DNA of 6,226 bases from an uncultured Streptococcus sp. (lineage in GTDB: Bacteria > Bacillota > Bacilli > Lactobacillales > Streptococcaceae), in NCBI GenBank assembly GCA_934215455.1, contig CAKPZX010000065.1, forward strand, positions 1 through 6,226, given 5' to 3'. Within the stretch, counting starts at the first letter, position 1; each line of letters starts with the position of its first letter. Below are positions 1 to 5,729 of this stretch, piece by piece. The translations under genes and the position numbers were made by a program. A model generated the notes under the pieces. That model was given only the letters and a program-made list of their open reading frames with translations, did no database searches and had not been told where the DNA came from.

Positions 1-72
1 TATGGCGATTATATGAAGTTGCCAGAAGAATCAGAGCAAAAAGGTCACTTTGAATCCACTTGGGGAGAATAA
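1..72 (+). CDS. LicD-family phosphotransferase, C-terminal end only (partial)
   Basis: The frame is open from the first base to a TAA at 70-72 and gives 23 residues beginning YGDYMKLPEE and ending STWGE. The aromatic-GDYM-x-LP signature close to a C-terminus is typical of LicD-family (fukutin-related) phosphotransferases, which move phosphocholine, and in relatives ribitol phosphate, from a CDP-activated donor onto a sugar. The start and the catalytic part lie outside the window, so the assignment rests on this short motif and on context: the operon encodes CDP-ribitol synthesis further down. The stop is two bases before the start of the next gene, whose ribosome binding site lies in these last codons, so the two are almost certainly co-transcribed and translationally coupled. 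The substrate (ribitol phosphate or choline) cannot be decided here. Another short-tailed cytosolic transferase cannot be excluded. Confidence 0.6.
   Translation, partial: YGDYMKLPEESEQKGHFESTWGE
62..67 (+). promoter_or_regulatory. Ribosome binding site (GGGGAG) that fixes a TTG start
   Basis: GGGGAG lies seven bases upstream of the TTG at 75. This favours that codon over the in-frame TTG at 60, which lies before this site, and over the ATG codons at 90 and 93, which are too far from it. The site sits inside the last codons of the upstream LicD-like gene. Confidence 0.7.
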
Positions 73-74
73 GC

Positions 75-815
75 TTGAAAAGTTTTACAATGATGGGGGT
101 CAGAATTGACCCTTTAACAATGGCAGAAACCGTTGCTGCTACAGAAAAATTTGTCCGAGATAAAAAACCACTCCATTTGATGGGGGTCAACGCAGATAAG
201 CTCAATCAATGTGCGAAAGATGAGGCCATCAAGAAGATTGTCAATGAATCTGAAATCATCAATGCAGACGGTGCTTCTGTTGTTCTTGCTGCGCGCTATT
301 TGGGGTATGCTGTGCCAGAGCGCGTGGCAGGCATTGATTTGATGCAGGAATTGCTCCACTTGGCCAATGAAAAAGGCTACTCTGTTTACTTCTTCGGGGC
401 AAAAGAGGAAGTCTTGACAGATATGCTGGCCATTTTTAAAAAGGAGTATCCGAATCTCCGAGTAGTTGGCCATCGAAATGGCTATTTCTCTGCTGAAGAG
501 GAGGAGGCTATTCAAGAGGATATTCGTGAGAAGAATCCAGATTTTGTCTTTGTCGGCATTACCTCTCCTAAAAAGGAGTACTTGATCCAGAAGTTTATGG
601 ATAATGGAGTGAACTCGGTCTTTATGGGAGTGGGAGGAAGCTTTGATGTCCTTTCAGGCCATATCAAGCGGGCGCCTATGTGGATGCAAAAGGCCAATCT
701 AGAATGGTTGTTCCGTGTGGCCAACGAACCCAAACGGCTCTTTAAGCGCTATTTTGTAGGAAATGCCACTTTTATTAAGAGAGTAGTACATGAAAAACGG
801 AAAGCAAAAAAATAA
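75..815 (+). CDS. WecG/TagA/CpsF-family (GT26) glycosyltransferase, probable ManNAc transferase
   Basis: The product is a 246-residue, membrane-associated cytosolic enzyme of family GT26. Members transfer a sugar, in TagA and WecG an N-acetylmannosamine-type residue, from a UDP donor to an undecaprenyl-diphosphate-linked sugar. Visible motifs, numbered from the TTG at 75, are GVNADK (37-42), NADGASVV (63-70) with the conserved Asp65, PERVAGIDL (81-89) with Arg83, SPKKE (164-168), GVGGSFDVLSG (185-195) and the basic EWLFR...EPKRLFKRYFVGN tail (210-230). In TagA that tail closes the active site and contacts the membrane. The length is normal for the family. TTG 75 was chosen for its well-placed GGGGAG; ATG 90 is the alternative. 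The UDP-GlcNAc 2-epimerase two genes downstream makes UDP-ManNAc, which supports ManNAc as donor. The acceptor could be GlcNAc- or Glc-diphospho-undecaprenol. The Thr and Gln I recall from the TagA pocket are replaced here by Gly37 and Lys167. The 3' end overlaps the next gene by 26 bases. Confidence 0.88.
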   Translation: MKSFTMMGVRIDPLTMAETVAATEKFVRDKKPLHLMGVNADKLNQCAKDEAIKKIVNESEIINADGASVVLAARYLGYAVPERVAGIDLMQELLHLANEKGYSVYFFGAKEEVLTDMLAIFKKEYPNLRVVGHRNGYFSAEEEEAIQEDIREKNPDFVFVGITSPKKEYLIQKFMDNGVNSVFMGVGGSFDVLSGHIKRAPMWMQKANLEWLFRVANEPKRLFKRYFVGNATFIKRVVHEKRKAKK

Positions 816-1875
816 TATTCTGCACATTTCGCGGACCATGGATATCGGTGGAGCAGAACGCATTGTCTATCAGTTGGCGACAGATCTTAAGGATGAATTT
901 GACCAGGTTCATGTTGCATCTACTGGTGGATTGTGGGAAGAAAAGCTAGCAGAGAATGGGATTCAACACCATCGCATTCTAGACGTCGATAGCAAACAGC
1001 CAGCTACTGTGCTCAAGATTCTTGCTAGTCTCTCCAAGATCATCAAAGAAAATAAGATTACTCTTGTTCACACCCATCACCGGATGGCTGCTTTCTATAT
1101 TCGTTTGCTGCAGATGCGCCATCCAAAATTGATCCATGTCTATACAGCCCATAATGTTTTCAAGGATAAATTACCACTTTATAAATTTGCCCTAGGAAAG
1201 GCTCGAACGGTTGCTGTCAGTCAAGCTGTCCAGGGAAATATCCTTAATGATGTAGGGTCAAAAAACTCTATTGTTATTTATAATGGAGTGAAAATGAAAC
1301 AAAGTGAGCATACAGTAAATGAAATTACTCAGTGTGACGGTATCAAAATAGGCTGTATCGCTCGCCTGTCCGAACAAAAAGGGTTACCCTATCTGATCGA
1401 AGCTATGTCACTAGTGACAAATCCAAGTGTGTCCTTGTTTCTTATCGGTGACGGAGAATTAAAAGATGATTTGATCAATCAAACAAAAGAGTTGAATCTG
1501 AAAGAAAGAATTCATTTTTTGGGCTACCGTAGTGACGTGGTAGAGTGTATCAATAGCTTTGACTTTTGTGTTCTTCCATCGATCTTTGAAGGATTTGGAT
1601 TGGTTGCCATCGAGGCCTTTATGAACGGCAAAACGATGATTGCAACAGATATTCCAGGTGTGAACGAAGTGGTGAATTCTGGCAATGGGATCCTCGTCCC
1701 AGCTGAGGATCCGCAAACCTTAGCGCAAGCAATAGAGGAATTAGCGGGGAATCCTGAGAAAAGAGCCGCTTTAGCTGCTCAAGCAAAGAGAGATTATGAA
1801 AGCAAGTTTAGCTATCCGATCTTTTTAGACAACTATCGGAACTTTTACCAATCGATGAGGAAGGGTTCAAAATGA
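790..1875 (+). CDS. GT4-family (GT-B fold) glycosyltransferase
   Basis: A 361-residue retaining glycosyltransferase of family GT4, cytosolic or peripheral at the membrane. The N-terminal acceptor domain opens with ILHIS and the GT4 hallmark DIGGAER (18-24), followed by VHTHHRMA (93-100). The C-terminal donor domain has IARLSEQKG (190-198), LIGDGELKDDL (218-228) and FEGFGLVAIEA (266-276), which contains the EX7E pair Glu267/Glu275 that contacts the nucleotide-sugar. ILVPAEDP (301-308) is the usual late motif. ATG 790 is chosen because AAGAGAG at 777-783 lies six bases upstream; the next Met, residue 17, falls after the first beta strand. The start lies inside the end of the GT26 gene, and the stop overlaps the epimerase start in ATGA (1872-1875), which suggests translational coupling on both sides. 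The family assignment is firm. The donor sugar and linkage cannot be read from the sequence. It probably adds a later sugar of the repeat unit on the lipid carrier. Confidence 0.9.
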   Translation: MKNGKQKNNILHISRTMDIGGAERIVYQLATDLKDEFDQVHVASTGGLWEEKLAENGIQHHRILDVDSKQPATVLKILASLSKIIKENKITLVHTHHRMAAFYIRLLQMRHPKLIHVYTAHNVFKDKLPLYKFALGKARTVAVSQAVQGNILNDVGSKNSIVIYNGVKMKQSEHTVNEITQCDGIKIGCIARLSEQKGLPYLIEAMSLVTNPSVSLFLIGDGELKDDLINQTKELNLKERIHFLGYRSDVVECINSFDFCVLPSIFEGFGLVAIEAFMNGKTMIATDIPGVNEVVNSGNGILVPAEDPQTLAQAIEELAGNPEKRAALAAQAKRDYESKFSYPIFLDNYRNFYQSMRKGSK

Positions 1876-2966
1876 AAAAAGTAATGTTAGTGTTTGGGAC
1901 GCGTCCAGAAGCCATTAAAATGTGTCCTTTGGTCAATGAACTCAAACAACACGATACCATTGAAACTGTAGTCTGTGTAACAGGGCAGCACAAGGAAATG
2001 CTGGACCAAGTGTTAGACGTTTTTCGTGTTGTTCCAGACTATAATCTTGGCATTATGAAGGCCAATCAAACCTTGTTTACTATTACGACCTCTATCTTGG
2101 AAAAAATCCAACCAGTCTTGGAGCAAGAAAAACCTGATATTGTCCTCGTCCATGGAGATACCACAACCACCTTTGCAACAGCTTTGGCGGCCTTTTATAT
2201 GGGCATCAAAGTGGGGCATGTGGAAGCAGGTCTTCGGACTTACAATCTTCAAAGCCCATATCCTGAAGAGTTTAACCGTCAAGCTACTTCCATAGTGGCA
2301 GATTACAATTTTGCTCCAACCCAGGTTTCAAAAGAGAATCTTCAAAAAGAAGGACGGACAAATATTTTCGTTACGGGAAATACCGTTATTGATGCCTTAA
2401 AAACTACAGTCCAAGAAGACTACGACCACCCTATATTGGAATGGGCAAAAGGAAGCAAGCTCATCATGTTGACGGCCCACCGTCGCGAGAATCTTGGAGA
2501 ACCCATGGAGCACATGTTCCGTGCGGTCAACCGGATTTTAGAAGAGTTTGAAGATGTCAAGGTGGTCTATCCTATTCACAAAAATCCAAAGGTCAGAGAA
2601 TTGGCTAGCAAGATTTTTGGAGAGAATGAGCGAATGAAAATCATTGAGCCCTTGGAAGTGATTGATTTTCATAATTTCATGAACCAAAGCTATATGATCT
2701 TGACGGACTCAGGTGGCGTCCAAGAAGAAGCGCCTTCTTTAGGAAAACCCGTCCTTGTCATGCGTGATACGACAGAGCGTCCAGAAGGTGTGGCTGCAGG
2801 GACTTTGAAATTGGTCGGAACAGAAGAAGAAAACATCTATCGCAACTTTAAACTCCTTCTGGAAGACCAAGATGAATACGAGAAGATGAGCCAGGCAAGT
2901 AATCCTTATGGGGATGGAACGGCTTGTCAACAGATTGTAGAAATTATCATGAAGGGATTAGCATAA
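1872..2966 (+). CDS. mnaA: UDP-N-acetylglucosamine 2-epimerase (non-hydrolysing)
   Basis: A 364-residue cytosolic epimerase (MnaA/WecB, EC 5.1.3.14) that interconverts UDP-GlcNAc and UDP-ManNAc. Nearly all family motifs are present: VFGTRPEAIK (7-16), TGQH (37-40), VHGDTTTT (93-100) with Asp96, GHVEAGLRT (115-123) with Glu118, YPEEFNR (130-136), LTAHRREN (200-207) with His203, YPIHKNP (233-239), LTDSGGVQEEAPSLGKPV (277-294) and TERPEGV (301-307). From memory, the acidic residues and His correspond to catalytic Asp95, Glu117, Glu131 and His213 of the E. coli enzyme. The length is normal and no key residue is missing, so it should be active. A strong GAGGAAGGG at 1857-1865 lies six bases before ATG 1872. 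The start overlaps the preceding stop in ATGA. UDP-ManNAc is the expected donor for the GT26 enzyme upstream. Further oxidation to ManNAcA would need a dehydrogenase not seen here. Confidence 0.96.
   Translation: MKKVMLVFGTRPEAIKMCPLVNELKQHDTIETVVCVTGQHKEMLDQVLDVFRVVPDYNLGIMKANQTLFTITTSILEKIQPVLEQEKPDIVLVHGDTTTTFATALAAFYMGIKVGHVEAGLRTYNLQSPYPEEFNRQATSIVADYNFAPTQVSKENLQKEGRTNIFVTGNTVIDALKTTVQEDYDHPILEWAKGSKLIMLTAHRRENLGEPMEHMFRAVNRILEEFEDVKVVYPIHKNPKVRELASKIFGENERMKIIEPLEVIDFHNFMNQSYMILTDSGGVQEEAPSLGKPVLVMRDTTERPEGVAAGTLKLVGTEEENIYRNFKLLLEDQDEYEKMSQASNPYGDGTACQQIVEIIMKGLA
2951..2957 (+). promoter_or_regulatory. Ribosome binding site that sets the GT2 start
   Basis: GAAGGGA lies eight bases before the ATG at 2966. 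That ATG shares its first base with the stop of the epimerase gene (TAATG, 2964-2968). The site supports 2966 over an in-frame start at 2924 that would lie inside the epimerase gene and add 14 residues unlike a GT2 N-terminus. Confidence 0.7.
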
Positions 2967-3931
2967 TGGAAAAGGTTTCGATTGTCATACCGGTCTATAA
3001 TGTCGAGGAGTATTTACAGTATAGTGTCGGTAGTCTTAGACAACAGACCTATTCAAATATTGAAATCATCCTGGTCGATGATGGATCGACTGATCGATCA
3101 GGAGAAATTTGCGACCAGTATGCTCAGGAAGATGACCGTATTCGAGTGCTCCATCTTCAAAATGGGGGATTGTCTAATGCTCGAAATACAGGAGTGAAAG
3201 CTGCGACAACTGACTGGATTATCTTCCTTGATTCAGATGATTATTATGACATTAGAACAGTCGAATATTTGGTTGGCTTAAAAGAACAGTATAAAGTTGA
3301 CCTTGTATCGACACCGGTTATTGAAGTCAGAAATCATGAGGACAAAGATTTTTCAGGAGATCTAAATGAAAAGAGCGCTAGGATATTAGACCGCCATACA
3401 GCTCTGATAGAAATGTTCTATGGTCACCACGTTGGGACTCATTCAGGAGGTAAACTCTACAAGAAAGAGATCTTACTCCAACATCCCTATCCAGAAGGAA
3501 TGATTTATGAAGATTTGGCTGTTGCTTATGAACATATTGCTGCTTGTGAGGAAATTGCAGTTAGCGATCTAAATCTTTATAAATACTATCGAAGACCAGG
3601 GAGTATCGTCAATTCTTCTTATAGCGATCGGCTCTTGGATTTCTACAAGGCCATGGAATGGAATAGAGCCTATGTCGAGCGAGACTATCCTGATGATCCG
3701 GAAATGAAAAAAGCGGTCAATACCCGCTATGTCTTTAATGGCTTGCATGTGGTCCATGCTATGCTGGGTTCTCATATGTATGATCAGGTTAACAAAATTC
3801 GCAAAGAGTATCGTCGCTATTGGAAAGATATTCTAATCAATTCACATATTACAAGAAAAAATAAACTCAAATACCTTCTTTTGCTCCTTTCTCCTCATTT
3901 GTATCAAAAGGTGAGAGCAAAACTAGGCTAG
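2966..3931 (+). CDS. GT2-family (GT-A fold) glycosyltransferase
   Basis: A 321-residue inverting glycosyltransferase of family GT2. The GT-A core starts at once with VSIVIPVYNVEEYL (4-17). It continues with the nucleotide-binding LVDDGSTDRSGEICDQYA (36-53, Asp38/Asp39), GGLSNARNTGV (67-77) and LDSDD (88-92), whose DxD (Asp89/Asp91) binds the metal and UDP-sugar. YEDL (181-184) is the probable catalytic-base region. The C-terminus (about 293-321) is rich in Lys and Leu, with KYLLLLLSPHLYQKVRAKLG at the very end. This is a likely amphipathic or hydrophobic tail holding the enzyme to the membrane, as in many capsule GT2 enzymes. The start is set by TAATG coupling to the epimerase. The 3' part is strikingly AT-rich: 17 of 60 bases are G or C at 3841-3900. 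Its donor sugar and linkage are unknown. It probably adds a side or late sugar of the lipid-linked repeat unit. Confidence 0.9.
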   Translation: MEKVSIVIPVYNVEEYLQYSVGSLRQQTYSNIEIILVDDGSTDRSGEICDQYAQEDDRIRVLHLQNGGLSNARNTGVKAATTDWIIFLDSDDYYDIRTVEYLVGLKEQYKVDLVSTPVIEVRNHEDKDFSGDLNEKSARILDRHTALIEMFYGHHVGTHSGGKLYKKEILLQHPYPEGMIYEDLAVAYEHIAACEEIAVSDLNLYKYYRRPGSIVNSSYSDRLLDFYKAMEWNRAYVERDYPDDPEMKKAVNTRYVFNGLHVVHAMLGSHMYDQVNKIRKEYRRYWKDILINSHITRKNKLKYLLLLLSPHLYQKVRAKLG

Positions 3932-3988
3932 ATTGCTAAATAGCCATGTTCTAGAGAAGGAAAAAGAGACAACATCAGGAGGTTTAGG
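3932..3988 (+). promoter_or_regulatory. 57-base intergenic spacer with perfect ribosome binding site before tarI
   Basis: This is the only real gap between genes in the window; all other junctions overlap or lie within six bases. It ends with a full AGGAGG at 3977-3982, six bases before ATG 3989, so tarI is set up for independent, strong translation. I see no convincing -35/-10 pair. The ATGTT (3946-3950) and AACAT (3971-3975) arms give only a weak five-base stem with a twenty-base loop and no U-tract, so I do not call a terminator. Read-through from upstream is the simplest view. Confidence 0.7.
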
Positions 3989-4696
3989 ATGATTTATGCA
4001 GGGATTTTAGCAGGTGGAACAGGCTCACGGATGGGGATTACGGATATGCCCAAACAATTTTTGGATTTGGGTGGACGTCCTATTTTAATCCACACGGTTG
4101 AGAAGTTCTTATTGGTCCATGAGATTCAAAAGATTGTATTGGGGATTCATCCGGACTGGGTGACCTATACGGAAGATCTGGTAGACAAGTACTTGTCTTC
4201 TTATAAGGACCGGATCTTGGTTGTAGAGGGAGGAAGTGACCGCAACTCTACCATCGAAAACATCATCCTGGCTATCGATGAGCTGCAGCCTTTGACAGAT
4301 GAGGATATTATTGTTACGCATGATTCAGTTCGTCCTTTTGTTAGTCTAAAAACCATCCAAGAAAACATTGAACTAGCTAAGAGCCATGACGTTGTGGATA
4401 CAGTGGTCGAAGCGACCGATACCATTGTTCAAAGCTTGGACAATACCTTTATCACGGATATCCCAGAGCGCCAATATCTCTATCAGGGTCAAACCCCTCA
4501 AACCTTTAAAATGAAAGACTTTCTTGCCTTGTATCATGATTTAAGTGACCAACAAAAAGAAGTCTTGACAGATGCCTGCAAGATCTTTGTCATTAATGGC
4601 AAAAAAGTTGCTCTTGCAAAAGGGGAATATTCCAATATTAAAATTACGACGATTACAGATTTGAAAATTGCACGCGGTATGATTGAGGACAATTAA
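3989..4696 (+). CDS. tarI: Ribitol-5-phosphate cytidylyltransferase
   Basis: A 235-residue cytosolic IspD-like enzyme (TarI, EC 2.7.7.40) that makes CDP-ribitol from CTP and D-ribitol-5-phosphate, the activated donor for ribitol phosphate in teichoic acids and some capsules. Motifs in order are ILAGGTGSRMG (6-16) with Arg14, PKQFLDLGGRPILIHT (21-36) with Lys22, GGSDRNSTI (81-89), VTHDSVRPF (109-117), YQGQTPQTF (165-173), LTDACK (193-198) and GEYSNIKITT (212-221). The nucleotide-binding and metal residues expected for the family are intact. I separate TarI from IspD by its partner: tarJ starts two bases after this stop, the classic TarI-TarJ pair. From memory it strongly resembles the pneumococcal TarI of the choline/ribitol locus. 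The sequence alone cannot say whether this is the organism's only copy or a second, polysaccharide-dedicated one. Confidence 0.93.
   Translation: MIYAGILAGGTGSRMGITDMPKQFLDLGGRPILIHTVEKFLLVHEIQKIVLGIHPDWVTYTEDLVDKYLSSYKDRILVVEGGSDRNSTIENIILAIDELQPLTDEDIIVTHDSVRPFVSLKTIQENIELAKSHDVVDTVVEATDTIVQSLDNTFITDIPERQYLYQGQTPQTFKMKDFLALYHDLSDQQKEVLTDACKIFVINGKKVALAKGEYSNIKITTITDLKIARGMIEDN
4685..4688 (+). promoter_or_regulatory. Ribosome binding site core setting the tarJ start
   Basis: GAGG lies nine bases before ATG 4698, inside the last codons of tarI. It supports 4698 over the in-frame TTG at 4683, which would add five residues and has no comparable site. MLNQIF as N-terminus agrees with the family. 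Confidence 0.6.
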
Positions 4697-4697
4697 T

Positions 4698-5723
4698 ATG
4701 TTGAACCAAATCTTTCAGCTGACCCAGCCGAAAAATATCACCATCAAATACCAAGAAGAAGACATGAGCCGTGGAGACAAGGTGCTAATACGCCCTTATT
4801 ACATGGCTATTTGTCATGCGGACCAACGTTACTATCAAGGGAAACGGGATCCTAAGGTGCTTAAAAAGAAACTACCCATGGCCCTGATCCATGAGTCATC
4901 TGGTATCGTGGTAGCGGATCCTACAGGGACCTATCAACCAGGACAGATTGTGGCTATGGTTCCCAATCAACCTCCTCATCAAACAGAGGGTGCCTTCTTT
5001 GAAAATTATTTGGAGGGGACGCACTTCTTGTCTAGTGGCTTTAATGGCTTTATGCAGGAAGTCGTTGCCTTACCGCTGGATCGTGTAGTGGCTTACCCAG
5101 AGGAAGTTCGGGGTCCTGTGACAGCCTTAGCGGAATTTAGTAGTGTTGCCATGCATGCCATTCATCGCTTTGATCTCATTGCCCATCAACGAAGAGAGTC
5201 TGTTTTGATTTTAGGAGACGGGAGTCTTTCATATGTGGTTGCGACTTCTTTGCACTATCTTTATCCAGAGTTGAAGATTACAGTTGTTGGGCGTAATAGC
5301 GACAAATTGCAATTGTTTAATTTCATTCATCAGGCCATTTTAACCAGCGAGTTAACAGACGATCAACGGTTTGATCACGCCTTTGAGTGTACTGGTGGCC
5401 AAGGAAGTGAACCGGCCATCAATGACATTATTGATCATATCAAGCCTCAAGGAACCGTGATGTTGATGGGGGTTAGTGATAACCGGGTCGCAGTTAATAC
5501 AAGAGATGTTCTTGAAAAGGGCTTGACCTTTGTAGGGTCTTCTCGCTCAGGTCGTGAAGATTTCGAGCGGGCTGTAGAGATGCTGGCTAATCGTCGGGTC
5601 CAAAGCCGTTTGAAAAACATTATCCACGTTGATGGAGAAGTTCAAACCATTCCAGATATTCATCGAGCTTTTGCGACGGATTTGATTACACCGTTTAAAA
5701 CGGTCTTCAAGTGGGGATTGTAG
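4698..5723 (+). CDS. tarJ: Ribulose-5-phosphate reductase (ribitol-5-phosphate dehydrogenase)
   Basis: A 341-residue zinc-dependent medium-chain dehydrogenase (TarJ, EC 1.1.1.405) that reduces D-ribulose-5-phosphate to D-ribitol-5-phosphate, with NADPH as the usual cofactor, to feed TarI. The N-terminal GroES-like catalytic domain has ICHADQRYYQGKRDP (38-52) with Cys39 as likely zinc ligand and ALIHESSG (62-69) with His65/Glu66. AEFSSVAMHA (145-154) contains Glu146, a further candidate zinc ligand. The structural-zinc four-cysteine loop of many alcohol dehydrogenases is absent. The Rossmann part shows LILGDGSLSYV (170-180), VVGRNSDKL (196-204), HAFECTGG (227-234), MLMGVS (255-260) and VGSSRSGREDFERAV (279-293). 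From memory, CHADQRYYQGKRDP and the FKTVFKW ending are very close to the pneumococcal TarJ. One base separates it from tarI, so the pair is one module. The stop is six bases before wzx. Length and motifs look intact, so it should be active. Confidence 0.93.
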   Translation: MLNQIFQLTQPKNITIKYQEEDMSRGDKVLIRPYYMAICHADQRYYQGKRDPKVLKKKLPMALIHESSGIVVADPTGTYQPGQIVAMVPNQPPHQTEGAFFENYLEGTHFLSSGFNGFMQEVVALPLDRVVAYPEEVRGPVTALAEFSSVAMHAIHRFDLIAHQRRESVLILGDGSLSYVVATSLHYLYPELKITVVGRNSDKLQLFNFIHQAILTSELTDDQRFDHAFECTGGQGSEPAINDIIDHIKPQGTVMLMGVSDNRVAVNTRDVLEKGLTFVGSSRSGREDFERAVEMLANRRVQSRLKNIIHVDGEVQTIPDIHRAFATDLITPFKTVFKWGL

Positions 5724-5729
5724 ACAGTC

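Noticed and set aside
114..515. A 133-codon minus-strand open frame
   Set aside because: It lies wholly opposite the well-supported GT26 gene, has no recognisable motif and no plausible operon context.
2017..2045. TATAAT at 2040-2045 as an internal promoter
   Set aside because: The sequence 17 bases upstream (ACGTTT) does not resemble TTGACA, and the site is within conserved epimerase codons.
2924..2965. Longer N-terminus for the GT2 enzyme
   Set aside because: It would lie inside the epimerase gene, lacks a good ribosome binding site, and the added residues do not resemble GT2 N-termini. The TAATG-coupled ATG at 2966 is better.
2973..3001. TATAAT at 2996-3001 as a promoter
   Set aside because: The upstream hexamer AGGTTT is a poor -35, and the bases encode the conserved YNV of the GT2 motif.
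3946..3975. Inverted repeat ATGTT/AACAT as a terminator
   Set aside because: The stem has only five AT-rich pairs, the loop is twenty bases and no U-run follows.
3989..4696. IspD (MEP isoprenoid pathway) identity for the cytidylyltransferase
   Set aside because: Streptococci use the mevalonate route, and the gene is paired with tarJ, so TarI is much more likely.
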